Both the position numbers and the translations under genes were made by a program. DNA of 64,000 nt from Microbacterium sp. GCS4 (GTDB lineage: Bacteria > Actinomycetota > Actinomycetes > Actinomycetales > Microbacteriaceae). The DNA lies in assembly GCF_001262495.1 (NCBI RefSeq), contig NZ_LGYE01000006.1:124001-188000 (forward strand), read 5' to 3'. Under the pieces are notes generated by a model. That model saw only the letters and a list, made by a program, of their open reading frames with translations, searched no databases and had not been told where the DNA came from. Each line of letters starts with the position of its first letter. The stretch's first letter is position 1. Positions 57,401 through 64,000 of the stretch are shown here, piece by piece.

Positions 57401-59593
57401 GGCCGTCGCCTGCTGGCCGCTCGGGTCGGTGGCGCTGTACGGCGCCGTCGCCGTCCCCGCGAAACCCGGCGCGGGCCGGAACTCGACCTCGCCGCCGTCG
57501 GTCACGAGCCATTCGCCCTGCGCGGTGACGAGCCGTCGGCCGCCGTCGGTGGCGGCCGGGTCCGTGAAGACCACGGATGCCGGGTCGAGCGCCCCGCCGG
57601 GACCGGGCTCGTCGTTCGCGAGCACGCCCACTGTGACCGGCGTCGCCTGCGCGGTGCGCGCGGCGTCGTCGACCCCGACCGGGGGCTGCCCGGCCACCGT
57701 CACCTGGATCTGCGCGGTCGCCGCGTTGCCGGTGCTGTCGGTGAAGCCGTAGGCGACGGGAGTCGTCGTCCCGGTGAAGGTCGCGGCGGGAGCGAAGGTC
57801 ACCGCTCCGGTGGCGGGATCGATCGTGTACACGCCCTCGCCGGGCACCGTGAGCCGTCGCCCATCGGCGCTAACGGTCGCTCCCGCCGGCTGCCCCGCGG
57901 TCGGGAAGACCACGGATCCCGGCGGGATCGTGCCCGCCGTCCCGTCGGCGTTCTGCCCGGCGGCGTCGTTGTCGAGCACGGGGATCCGCACCTGCTGGCC
58001 CTGCGTGGTCGCAGCGGTGTCGGCCGCGGCCGCGGGCCCGGGTCGGATCGTCGCGGTGAGCGTGGCGGTCGATTCCAATCCGTTGGCGTCGACCACGCGG
58101 TACTCGGTCACGGCATCGCCGGTGAAGCCCGGCGCGGGGGTGAAGGTCGCGCGCCCCTCGGCATCCAGGGTCCAGACGCCCTGCGGCGTCTCGAGGCGGC
58201 GGCCGCCGTCGGTCGCGTCGGGCGAGGTGAAGACGGTCAGCTCGGGCGCGAGGGGCGCGCCACCCGCCTGGTCGTCGGTCGCGCCGTCCAGTACGACGGG
58301 GGCGCCGAACACGCCGGACGCCGTATCCGGGGTGGCGGTCGGCCCGCGGACCACGTTCGTGAAGGCGCAGACGATGTTGATGCCGTCCGTGCCGGTCGGA
58401 GCCGTGAACGTCGCCGTGTTGCCCGTACCGCTCGAGATGGTCGCGCCGTCGCCGTCCGTGCACACCCAGGTCGTGTCGTACATTCCGAGATCGGTCGTGC
58501 CGAGGCCCTGCTGGGTCGCCGTGTAGGTCTCGCCGGGGATGATCAGGCCCGCATCGCTGTCGGCGCCGCCGTTGTCGGTCGGCCTGGTCGCCGGGAAGTC
58601 GGGGCTGGTGCCGTTCGCGCCGTAGGAGCCGCCCTCGAGGATGATGCGCACCGCGTCGGTCGGCCGGGCGCGCGGTCCGTCGAACTCGGCCATGACCTCG
58701 GCCGACGAGGGGTTCGCGCAGCTGCCCAGGTCGTTGCTCGTGACCGTGCCGAACGAGCGCGGTGCGCCGACGGGAGCGCCGGTGATCGGATTGGCCTTCT
58801 GCAGAGTCGAGACGCCGCCGATGTAGAGGAACCCGTCGGATCCGAAGGCGACGCCGTTGGGGGCTGCGGTGACCGGGCTCCGGGAGATCTCCTGCGAGGT
58901 GAGGACCGTTCCGGTCCCCGAGGTCGGCACGACGCCGTTCGCGACGAAGAGCGCGGAGGTGGTGGGGTTGCCGTTGAGCAGGAAGAGTCGGCCGAGCTTG
59001 TCGAACGCGATGTCGCCGTTGGTCCCCGGCGGGTTGGTGAGCGTCACGGACACCACGGGACCTGCTGGCGATGCCCCCGTGACGGGATCGTGCACGTACA
59101 GGCTCAGCGTCGCTCCGCTGTAGGCGCCGTAGTAGTGCAGGCCCGTGAGGGGGTTGATCGCGCCGACGGTTCCGGTCGGAATGGGGCCGGCCTTGCGCGA
59201 GGTGGTGAGGGTTCCCGCCTCGCTCGCAGCGGGCGTGAACTTGCCGATGCCGGCGGTGCCCACGACGATCGCGTACGAGCCGTCCGCGCCGATGCCGAGC
59301 TGGTTGATCGCCGAGCCGACCCCGCTGTTCGTCGTGAAGACCGGCGTGGGGTCGATCGCTCCCGTGGTGAGGTTCATCCGTCGGACGTTGCTGGCCGCAG
59401 AGCTGGCGATGTACACCGTGTTGTTGCAGGAGAGCGGGGCGGCGGCGCTGGCGGGAGTCGGAGCGGAACCGATCACCAGGCCGGCGGCCAGCATGACCCC
59501 GGCAGCCATCATCGAGACGGCGCGGGCGACCAGCGGACGACCGCGCTCCAGCGCGGTGACCCGCTCGGTCGACAGCGATGCTCCGCCGTTCAT
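54497..59593 (-). CDS. LPXTG-anchored fibrillar surface protein with eleven CshA-type repeats
   Basis: A 1698-residue secreted protein. Signal peptide ending ASAAAP near residue 52; a propeller-like region to about 310 (YIASSAASNVRRMNLTTGAI, PITGAPVG blades); a SpaA/DUF11-like domain to about 415 with paired Cys; then eleven modules of about 105-120 residues of the CshA fibril type (VLANDxPG..., VPGEGVYTxDPATGxVTFxP, FTGxxTPVxYxVxD); then LPATG (1663-1667, at 54593-54607), membrane span and RPRRRATD tail for sortase. Modules alternate between a DANGT type and a DxxGN type. Likely a stalk or adhesin. GGGGAGAG precedes the ATG. No sortase gene is in the window. Confidence 0.88.
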   Translation of the reverse strand: MNGGASLSTERVTALERGRPLVARAVSMMAAGVMLAAGLVIGSAPTPASAAAPLSCNNTVYIASSAASNVRRMNLTTGAIDPTPVFTTNSGVGSAINQLGIGADGSYAIVVGTAGIGKFTPAASEAGTLTTSRKAGPIPTGTVGAINPLTGLHYYGAYSGATLSLYVHDPVTGASPAGPVVSVTLTNPPGTNGDIAFDKLGRLFLLNGNPTTSALFVANGVVPTSGTGTVLTSQEISRSPVTAAPNGVAFGSDGFLYIGGVSTLQKANPITGAPVGAPRSFGTVTSNDLGSCANPSSAEVMAEFDGPRARPTDAVRIILEGGSYGANGTSPDFPATRPTDNGGADSDAGLIIPGETYTATQQGLGTTDLGMYDTTWVCTDGDGATISSGTGNTATFTAPTGTDGINIVCAFTNVVRGPTATPDTASGVFGAPVVLDGATDDQAGGAPLAPELTVFTSPDATDGGRRLETPQGVWTLDAEGRATFTPAPGFTGDAVTEYRVVDANGLESTATLTATIRPGPAAAADTAATTQGQQVRIPVLDNDAAGQNADGTAGTIPPGSVVFPTAGQPAGATVSADGRRLTVPGEGVYTIDPATGAVTFAPAATFTGTTTPVAYGFTDSTGNAATAQIQVTVAGQPPVGVDDAARTAQATPVTVGVLANDEPGPGGALDPASVVFTDPAATDGGRRLVTAQGEWLVTDGGEVEFRPAPGFAGTATAPYSATDPSGQQATATVSVTVLPGPVANTDAATTDQNVDVVIPILDNDVPGEGPNGPGEGFDRDSVRFVVTPALPAGSAATADGRVLTVPGEGVYTFDPATGRVTFDPEPQFTGAATPVTYSVTDAFGNPASSTISVSVTAVVPVATGDAAKTPGDVPVVIDALANDIPGAPDAPLVASTMVFTSPDATDGGKTLVVEGEGTYTIRDGSVRFVPDEDFTGRATPVEYRVSDTNGTPTTATIEVMVGSRAIAAPDSAGVPQNTPVEIDVLGNDHASDLGAPCDPGQTDVPQGCDTGTMVPTSVTFPTEGQPAGAVVSADGRTITMPGEGVYTVNPTTGAVTFVPEPAFTGVSTPVVYSALDSHGAPVSSTIMVVVDAITPVAADDRAATTFGTPVTVDLLANDRAGADSAPLVPAQTTFPTTGQPEGATVSADGKTLTVPGQGTYVLDATGAAVFTPEAGYSGTTTPVTYRVVDANGTTADARLMVTVRPGPTAERDTITTPQGVAVALSPLANDVPSRNADGSEGAWNPATLRFPSEGQPPGSVLLDDGRRLVVPNEGFYVAAADGTVTFTPLPEFRGRASTVSYSASDAVGNAVTSTIRVTVDPVTPTAADDDATTAFATAVTIDIIGNDTAGDPSVPLDPTSATFEAADLPAGVTAEIRDDGKTVEIAGEGVYSLGADGTVLFTPAAGFSGPTTPVRYTIRDANGTAGTAAIGVTVRPGPIGVADAERTSRNVPVTVDVLRNDTPGQRADGSAAEFDPASVVFPPDGQPDGAVLGADGKTIEVSGQGAYAIDADGRVTFTPLPTFTGSASPVRYAATDSLGNAAASTLTVTVVGDDPIARDNVARTSSGVPVVIDVLGDDTPGTGGAALDPASLRIVGPDGALVLTLDVPGEGEWRVVSGRIVFTPDPDFSGRASITYSVADVNGTRVTARVTVTVARATAGGSLPATGGEVPWIGIGGAAVLLAAGGLLIVRPRRRATD
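54625..58345 (-). repeat. Array of eleven CshA-type module-coding repeats, A/B alternating
   Basis: Each module spans 310-360 bp. Modules 1, 3, 5, 7, 9 and 11 (A) have LDPAS-type starts and DANG/DTNG/DVNG before the last strand; modules 2, 4, 6, 8 and 10 (B) have longer starts (NADGSEG, PNGPGEG) and DSTGN, DAFGN, DAVGN or DSLGN. The unit of duplication is therefore an A-B pair of about 225 residues, repeated five and a half times. Confidence 0.75.
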
Positions 59594-60101
59594 GCTCTCC
59601 CCTTCCCTGCTGGATCCGCCCGTCGGCCTCGGCGGGGGTGAGGTGACGACGCCTCACCCCCGCCTTTCCGAGCCACCGATCCGCCGATCCTTCGCGTCGA
59701 GGCCGTTGATCCTCGTGCGACGCCGTCGGCCGGTGATCGCCTGGGATCCAGTCGACCCGGAAGACCGTAGCAATCCGGTGTTCACCGACTGGGGTGGCAG
59801 AAGTGAACACGGAGGGGCGGAGCGTTCTCTCCGCCCCTCCGCCGCACGAGGACCCGTCACCGGGTGCGACCAGGTGACGCTGAGGGGGTGGTCCCGCACG
59901 GCCCCGGCCGCCGACATGGGACGACAGCCGGGGAGCATATGCCGATCGACTGATCGCGTCTCCCGCCGACCACTGTCGGCCCGCGAAAAGTAGCAGTCGG
60001 CTGTTCACTCAGGCTGGGCGATCAAGTGAACCCGTCGGCCGCCCGTTCTGCTCAGAGCAGAAACGCTCGCCGCGGAGGCCCGCTGCGTCATACCGTGAGG
60101 C
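59594..60101. promoter_or_regulatory. 508-bp divergent regulatory region with hairpins and twin operators
   Basis: No gene seen. It holds: a 13-bp stem GGCGGGGGTGAGG/CCTCACCCCCGCC (59631-59664) in the adhesin leader; GTTCAC-N17-GTGAAC at 59780-59808; a 12-bp stem GGAGGGGCGGAG/CTCCGCCCCTCC (59811-59840); GTCACC/GGTGAC (59855-59877); and a second GTTCAC-N17-GTGAAC at 60003-60031. The two GTTCAC/GTGAAC sites have the same spacing and flank the region, one toward each gene. Confidence 0.6.
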
Positions 60102-60449
60102 ATGGCCGACCTCGTCCCGTTCCCCCGCAGCCCCCGGACGCGCCCGAGCGATCCCGAGCCCCTGTGGCGCCACCTCCTCGGCGATCAGCTGCGCCGACGT
60201 CGGCACGAACGCGACGAGACGCTCAGCGAGACTGCGGCGAGCGCCGGCGTCTCGCCGCAGTACCTCTCCGAGGTCGAACGCGGCCTCAAGGAGCCGTCGA
60301 GCGAGATGATCGCCGCGATCGCCGGCGCGCTCGACACCTCGCTGATCGAGCTCACGAGCGCGGTCGCCGACGACCTGCGGGCGGCCGCGGCACCGGCATC
60401 CGCCTCCGCCTCCGCCTCGGCGACCGGCGCGTTCGCCCTCGCCGCCTGA
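60102..60449 (+). CDS. XRE family regulator, ClgR-like
   Basis: A 115-residue protein: 25 leading residues, then a helix-turn-helix at about 28-85 (LRRRRHERDETLSETAASAGVSPQYLSEVERGLKEPSSEMIAAIAGALD). SPQYLSEVERGLKEPSSE is the hallmark of ClgR-type activators of clp protease genes. The tail is Ala/Ser-rich (ASASASASATGAFALAA), ending in AA as ClpP substrates do; ClgR itself is degraded by ClpP in other actinobacteria. The gene faces the clpP pair end-to-end (7 nt between stops), supporting a link. Confidence 0.82.
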   Translation: MADLVPFPRSPRTRPSDPEPLWRHLLGDQLRRRRHERDETLSETAASAGVSPQYLSEVERGLKEPSSEMIAAIAGALDTSLIELTSAVADDLRAAAAPASASASASATGAFALAA

Positions 60450-60456
60450 GCCGGCC

Positions 60457-61050
60457 TCAGAGCATCCGCTCCCCCAGCACCGTGTCGACGAGTCCGTAGT
60501 CGAGAGCCGCGGATGCCGTGAACACGCGATCCCGGTCGGTGTCGGCGCGCAGCTCCTCGACCGTGCGCCCGCTGTGCCTCGCGAGGATCGACTCCATGTC
60601 GGAACGCACCCGCACGACCTCGTCGGCCGCGAGGATCAGGTCGGGGATCGCCCCGCGCGACTGGCCGGCCGGCTGATGCAGCACGATCCGTGCATGCGTC
60701 AGAGCCGAGCGCTGACCGGACGCCCCGGCCGCGACCAGCAGAGCCGCGGGGCCGATCGCCTGCCCCACGCACGTCGTCGCGATCTCCGGACGCACGTGCT
60801 GCATGGTGTCGTAGATCGCGAGAGCCGCACCCGGATCGCCGCCCTCGCTGTTGACGTACAGCTGCACGGGCGACTCAGGGGCATCGGCGTCGAGGTGCAG
60901 CAGCTGTGCGATCAGCGCGTTCGCGACCCCGGCGTCGATGCCGGTGCCGAGGTATATCACGCGCTCCGCGAGCAGGTGCGAGTACACGTCCATGACCCGC
61001 TCCCCGCGCGGATGCTGCGCGATCACGTTCGGGATCGTGTAGCTGCTCAT
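60457..61050 (-). CDS. ClpP-like protein without catalytic serine
   Basis: A 197-residue ClpP homologue. The frame follows ClpP throughout: RVIYLGTGIDAGVANALIAQLLHLD, LYVNSEGGDPGAALAIYDTM, IVLHQPAGQ (catalytic His kept) and DRDRVFTASAALDYGLVD (Asp region kept). At the nucleophile elbow, active ClpP has GQAASMG; here it reads GQAIGPA, so Ser is Gly. It should be an inactive subunit, perhaps structural in a mixed ring with the active ClpP encoded directly upstream. Its start overlaps that gene's stop (ATGA). Confidence 0.88.
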   Translation of the reverse strand: MSSYTIPNVIAQHPRGERVMDVYSHLLAERVIYLGTGIDAGVANALIAQLLHLDADAPESPVQLYVNSEGGDPGAALAIYDTMQHVRPEIATTCVGQAIGPAALLVAAGASGQRSALTHARIVLHQPAGQSRGAIPDLILAADEVVRVRSDMESILARHSGRTVEELRADTDRDRVFTASAALDYGLVDTVLGERML

Positions 61051-61661
61051 GACCCGACCCCCAGTCCGACCCGCGACCGTCGCTTGGGCATGAGGTCGAC
61101 GACCCCGTCGACGATGTCGTCGATGAATCCGTACTCCTGAGCCTGAACCGCGGTGTACCAGCGGTCGTGCAGCGAGTCCTCGAAGATGCGCTCGCGCGGT
61201 TGGCCGGTGTCGTGGGCGATGAGTCCGAGCACGGTGTCGCGCATGTGCCGGAGGTCGTCGGCCTGCGTCTCGATCTCGACCGCGGAGCCCCCGATGCCCG
61301 CGGACCCCTGATGCATGAGGATGCGCGCGTGCGGGAGCGCCCTCCGCTTGCCCCGCGCGCCGGCCGACAGCAGGAACTGCCCGGCGCTGCATGCGAGTCC
61401 GAGCGCGAGGGTCGACACGTCGTTGGGCACGAGGGTCATGAGGTCGCGGATCGCGAGCATGGCGGGCACCGAGCCGCCCGGCGAGTGGATCCACAGCGAG
61501 ATGTCGGTGGTCGGGTCCTCGGCCGACAGTGTCAGCAGCTGCGTCATGAGCAGCGTGCCGTTGTCGTCGTCGAGGGCGCCGTCGAGCACGAGCACGCGCT
61601 CGTGGAACAGCGCGCGCCGGGCCTCGGGCCCGAACTGCGGAATGGGGTTGTCTTCGCTCAT
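61047..61661 (-). CDS. clpP: ATP-dependent Clp protease proteolytic subunit
   Basis: A 204-residue ClpP with a full triad: Ser in GLACSAGQFLLSAG (GxxCS variant of GQAAS), His in ILMHQGSAG, and Asp in the DSLHDRWYTAVQAQEYGFID block. The N-terminus QFGPEARRALFHERVLVLDGALDDDN is shorter than the processed classical ClpP propeptide forms. ClpP rings degrade proteins handed over by ClpX or ClpC. It is coupled to the serine-less paralogue downstream. This pair is separate from the usual clpP1P2-clpX locus, which is not in the window. Confidence 0.9.
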   Translation of the reverse strand: MSEDNPIPQFGPEARRALFHERVLVLDGALDDDNGTLLMTQLLTLSAEDPTTDISLWIHSPGGSVPAMLAIRDLMTLVPNDVSTLALGLACSAGQFLLSAGARGKRRALPHARILMHQGSAGIGGSAVEIETQADDLRHMRDTVLGLIAHDTGQPRERIFEDSLHDRWYTAVQAQEYGFIDDIVDGVVDLMPKRRSRVGLGVGS

Positions 61662-61931
61662 GGCCCCAGCATCCGCCGCCGTCGCGGAATGCGGGCGGGA
61701 ATCCGCCGGGGGCGGATCCGCCCAGGGCAGAGCCGTCTCATTCCGCACCCGCACCGCACGCGCGTCGCGGGGGTCGCACGTTCCGCAGGAGATCTCTCGA
61801 CCCGCAGGATCGGTCGCCGCATCCGCTCCTGCAGATCGTGCGATCTCCTGCAGTATGAGGACCGGAGGGATGCCGCGATCCTTCTCGTGCGCGTAACATC
61901 GCCGACTCACGGCGGACGTAGCCTCGACCGC

Positions 61932-62405
61932 ATGACGCATCAGCAGGTACCCGAATGGCAGTGGTCGGAGGACGGCATCAACTTCCGGACTCGCAAGTGG
62001 GTGCGCCCCGAGGACCTCAACGCGAACGGCTCACTGTTCGGTGGCAGCCTCCTGAAGTGGATCGACGAGGAGGCGGCGATCTACGCGATCGTGCAGCTCG
62101 GCAACTACCGTGCGGTGACCAAGCACATCTCCGAGATCACCTTCGAGGCCTCGGCTGTGCAGGGCGACCTCGTCGAGCTGGGACTCCAGGCCACCCACTT
62201 CGGCGTCACCTCGCTCACGATGCGGGCTGTGGCGCGGAACATGATCACGCGCAAGCGCATCCTCACGATCGAGAAGATCGTGTTCGTGAGCCTCGGCGAG
62301 GACGGCCGCCCCACGCCCCACGGCTACCGCGACATCACCTACAACCGCGACCGCATGCCCACCGAGCGGCTCGTCACGGGGACCGTCGCGCTGCCGAAGC
62401 TCTGA
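61932..62405 (+). CDS. Acyl-CoA thioesterase (hotdog fold, YciA-like)
   Basis: A 157-residue hotdog thioesterase. NANGSLFGGSLLKWIDEEAAIYA is the YciA/BACH-type active-site helix with the catalytic Asp; AVTKHISEITFEASAVQGDLVEL the second strand region. It hydrolyses acyl-CoA in the cytoplasm. Its last 67 bp overlap the 3' end of the convergent PLP lyase gene. ATG at 61932 gives the family start. Confidence 0.87.
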   Translation: MTHQQVPEWQWSEDGINFRTRKWVRPEDLNANGSLFGGSLLKWIDEEAAIYAIVQLGNYRAVTKHISEITFEASAVQGDLVELGLQATHFGVTSLTMRAVARNMITRKRILTIEKIVFVSLGEDGRPTPHGYRDITYNRDRMPTERLVTGTVALPKL

Positions 62406-63598
62406 TCCTCCCCCTGCACGCCGCGAGCGATCGCCGCGAATCCCTCCGCGAGGTCGGCGATGAGGTCGTCGACGTGCTCGAGGCCGATCGAGAGCCGCAG
62501 CACGTCGGCATCCGGCCGCGCCTCCGCCGGCACCGGCCGATGCGTGAGGGCGGCAGGATGCTGGATGAGGGAGTCCACCCCGCCGAGCGAGACGGCGTGC
62601 GTGAAGAGCGTCGTCGCCGACGTCACCGCGGATGCCGCGGCGTAGCCGCCCCGCATCCGGAGGGCGATCATCGCGCCCGTGCCGCGCATCTGCCGCCGAA
62701 GGATGCCCTCGGGGTCTCCGTCCAGGCCCGGGTAGAACACCTCGGCGACCTCGGGGCGGTCGATGAGCCACTGCACGATGGCCCGCGCACTCTCCTGCTG
62801 CGCGCGCATCCGCACCGGCAGGGTGGTGAGGCCGCGGTGCAGCAGGTACGCCCCGAGCGGGTGCAGGAGCCCTCCGGTCACCGCCCGCCCCCGCCGCAGC
62901 GCCTCGGCCGTGCGCTCGTCGCACGCCACCGCACCCGCGATCACGTCGCCGTGACCGCCGAGGTACTTCGTGGCGCTGTGCAGCGACATCGCGGCACCGA
63001 GGTCGATGGGGTTCTGCAGCACCGGCGTCGCGAAGGTGTTGTCGACCACGACCGGCACCTCCCCCGCCTGAGCGACGATCGCCGCGATGTCGGCGATCTC
63101 GAGTGTGGGGTTCGCGGGCGTCTCGACGACGATCAGGCCCGTGTCGGCGCGGAGCGCGGAGGCGACCTCGTGCGGCGCGCAGTAGGTGGTGTCGACGCCG
63201 AGCAGGCCTGAGCCGAGCAGGTGGTCGGTGCCGCCGTACAGCGGGCGCACCGCGACGACGTGGTGTTTTCCGGCCGCGGGGCCGTGCGCGAGGATCACGG
63301 CCGTCATGGCCGCCATGCCGGACGAGAACGCGACGGTGGCCTCGGTGTGCTCGAGTTCGGCGAGCGCCTCCTCGAATCGCGCGACCGTGGGGTTCCAGAG
63401 CCTCGCGTAGACCATGCTGCCGTCGGCGGGCGGGCGACCGCCGGTGGCCATCGCCTCGTAGGAATCGCCACCCCGTTCGATGTCGGGCAGCGGATTCGTG
63501 GTCGACAGGTCGATCGGCAGGGCATGCACGCCGAGCGCGCTCAGCTCGGATCGTCCGCCGTGCACGGCCAGGGTGTCGGGATGCAGCGCTGCAGTCAT
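62339..63598 (-). CDS. Cys/Met-metabolism PLP enzyme (methionine gamma-lyase-like)
   Basis: A 419-residue trans-sulfuration family enzyme. LWNPTVARFEEALAELEHTEATVAFSSGMAAM, RPLYGGTDHLL (Tyr stacking on PLP), VVVDNTFATPVLQNPIDLGA and SLHSATKYLGGHGD (Schiff-base Lys) are all present. It could be a methionine or cystathionine gamma-lyase; the substrate was not resolved. The gene is divergent from an Lrp regulator, the usual control for amino-acid lyases. The 3' end overlaps the thioesterase gene. Confidence 0.88.
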   Translation of the reverse strand: MTAALHPDTLAVHGGRSELSALGVHALPIDLSTTNPLPDIERGGDSYEAMATGGRPPADGSMVYARLWNPTVARFEEALAELEHTEATVAFSSGMAAMTAVILAHGPAAGKHHVVAVRPLYGGTDHLLGSGLLGVDTTYCAPHEVASALRADTGLIVVETPANPTLEIADIAAIVAQAGEVPVVVDNTFATPVLQNPIDLGAAMSLHSATKYLGGHGDVIAGAVACDERTAEALRRGRAVTGGLLHPLGAYLLHRGLTTLPVRMRAQQESARAIVQWLIDRPEVAEVFYPGLDGDPEGILRRQMRGTGAMIALRMRGGYAAASAVTSATTLFTHAVSLGGVDSLIQHPAALTHRPVPAEARPDADVLRLSIGLEHVDDLIADLAEGFAAIARGVQGEDQSFGSATVPVTSRSVGMRSRL

Positions 63599-63663
63599 CC
63601 CTCCACCTTGCCGAGAATGCGGTGTTCGCGTTGGTTTTCGACAGCATCTGCTCTTTCAGGGCA

Positions 63664-63689
63664 TGATCTCGCTATTCTGAACGAGATCA
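63664..63689. promoter_or_regulatory. Palindrome between the lyase and Lrp genes
   Basis: TGATCTCG and CGAGATCA are perfect 8-bp arms around 10 nt. The site lies 66 nt before the lyase ATG and just ahead of the Lrp ribosome-binding site, so it is the likely Lrp operator for both genes. Confidence 0.6.
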
Positions 63690-63710
63690 CGGTTCCCGGA
63701 GGTGTCGGAC

Positions 63711-64000
63711 TTGGCCAAAGCGCAACTTGATGAGCTCGACCTCGAGATCCTCGCTGCCCTCACGCGCGACGCGACCGTCACGAACAAGGCGCTCGCGCGC
63801 CGGTTGGGGCTCGCGGAGTCCACCTGCGCGCATCGCGTGCGTGCGCTGCGCGATCGCGGGGTGATCCGCGACACCCGCATCCGCATCGACGGCGCCGCCC
63901 TGGGCCTGCCGCTGCAGGCGATCATCAAGGTGCGACTGGCGAATCACACCGGACCGAAGGTCACGGCGCTGTTCGACGCTCTCGCCGGCATCCCCCGCGT
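63711..64000 (+). CDS. Lrp/AsnC family regulator, 3' end outside window
   Basis: The first 96 or so residues are visible. LDELDLEILAALTRDATVTNKALARRLGLAESTCAHRVRALRDRGVI is the Lrp/AsnC helix-turn-helix; the following IRIDGAALGLPLQAIIKVRL begins the RAM ligand domain. The TTG at 63711 lies 8 nt after GGAGG and is preferred; an in-frame GTG at 63702 overlaps that ribosome-binding site. It probably controls the divergent PLP lyase gene in response to an amino acid. Confidence 0.87.
   Translation, partial: MAKAQLDELDLEILAALTRDATVTNKALARRLGLAESTCAHRVRALRDRGVIRDTRIRIDGAALGLPLQAIIKVRLANHTGPKVTALFDALAGIPR

Noticed and set aside
55082-59641. Open frame of 1519 codons on the plus strand opposite the adhesin gene
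   Set aside because: It mirrors the high-GC codon structure of the minus-strand gene; its product is Arg/Gly/Asp-rich without domains, while the minus strand gives clear repeats, signal peptide and LPATG.
62339-63647. SAM or other riboswitch before the Cys/Met lyase gene
   Set aside because: The 110-nt leader contains only the 8-bp palindrome; no conserved riboswitch core was recognised.

Overview
The window is high-GC, densely coded DNA that looks like an ordinary chromosomal segment of an actinobacterium, most likely a Microbacterium-type member of the Microbacteriaceae. The reasons are frequent GTG/TTG starts, ATGA/GTGA translational coupling, a zinc-independent L28-L33-S14 set, a CopD-CtaG fusion, a CUT1 sugar operon with no ATPase gene of its own, and an LPXTG fibril protein. 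The assignment is inference; no rRNA, tRNA, integrase, insertion sequence or CRISPR was seen.

Layout. 0-5 kb: end of a peptide-type ABC importer with a sarcosine-oxidase-like flavoenzyme, a DUF1684 protein and a short-chain dehydrogenase. 5-12 kb: DeoR regulator, GPP34 protein, an orphan 466-residue protein, aquaporin, amino-acid permease and a beta-lactamase-fold lipoprotein that has lost its catalytic residues. 12-15 kb: DUF2470 protein and heme oxygenase behind a DtxR-like box, then a Pif1-type helicase. 15-20 kb: CopD-CtaG, HU, ribosomal proteins and an alkyl-purine glycosylase. 20-27 kb: a propeller membrane protein, a metal permease pair, Zur and znuABC with a perfect Zur-type palindrome. 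27-34 kb: alpha-glucosidase, sugar ABC genes and a ROK regulator with a palindromic operator, then a dipeptidase.

34.7-37.9 kb is the most disturbed part. A 2H phosphoesterase gene and the 3' end of the ROK gene were duplicated and broken up, followed by a truncated DUF2599 gene and overlapping remnants of a cupin and an MmyB-type regulator. 38-42 kb: branched-chain-type 2-oxoacid dehydrogenase E1alpha-E1beta-E2 and an aminotransferase. 42.8-45.4 kb: an RHH/Doc toxin-antitoxin pair whose Doc lacks the motif histidine, and a coupled pair of a small helical protein and an alpha/beta hydrolase. 45.6-54.3 kb: tyrosine phosphatase and purB (apparent CTG start), MFS exporter, sulfurtransferase, DMT transporter, ribA, marR. 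54.5-59.6 kb: a 1698-residue LPXTG protein with eleven CshA-type modules in alternating A/B order. 60-61.7 kb: a ClgR-like regulator facing two coupled clpP genes, one without the catalytic serine. 61.9-64 kb: thioesterase, Cys/Met-metabolism PLP lyase and an Lrp regulator that runs off the end.

A family of palindromic repeats (arms near GGTCGTTGAGCG and GAGACGAAACGC) occurs four times, once inside a coding sequence where it now encodes protein repeats. The candidates I rate most unusual are the active/inactive ClpP pair with its ClgR-like gene and twin GTTCAC-N17-GTGAAC sites, the alternating-module adhesin, the coding repeat element, and the duplication and decay zone.
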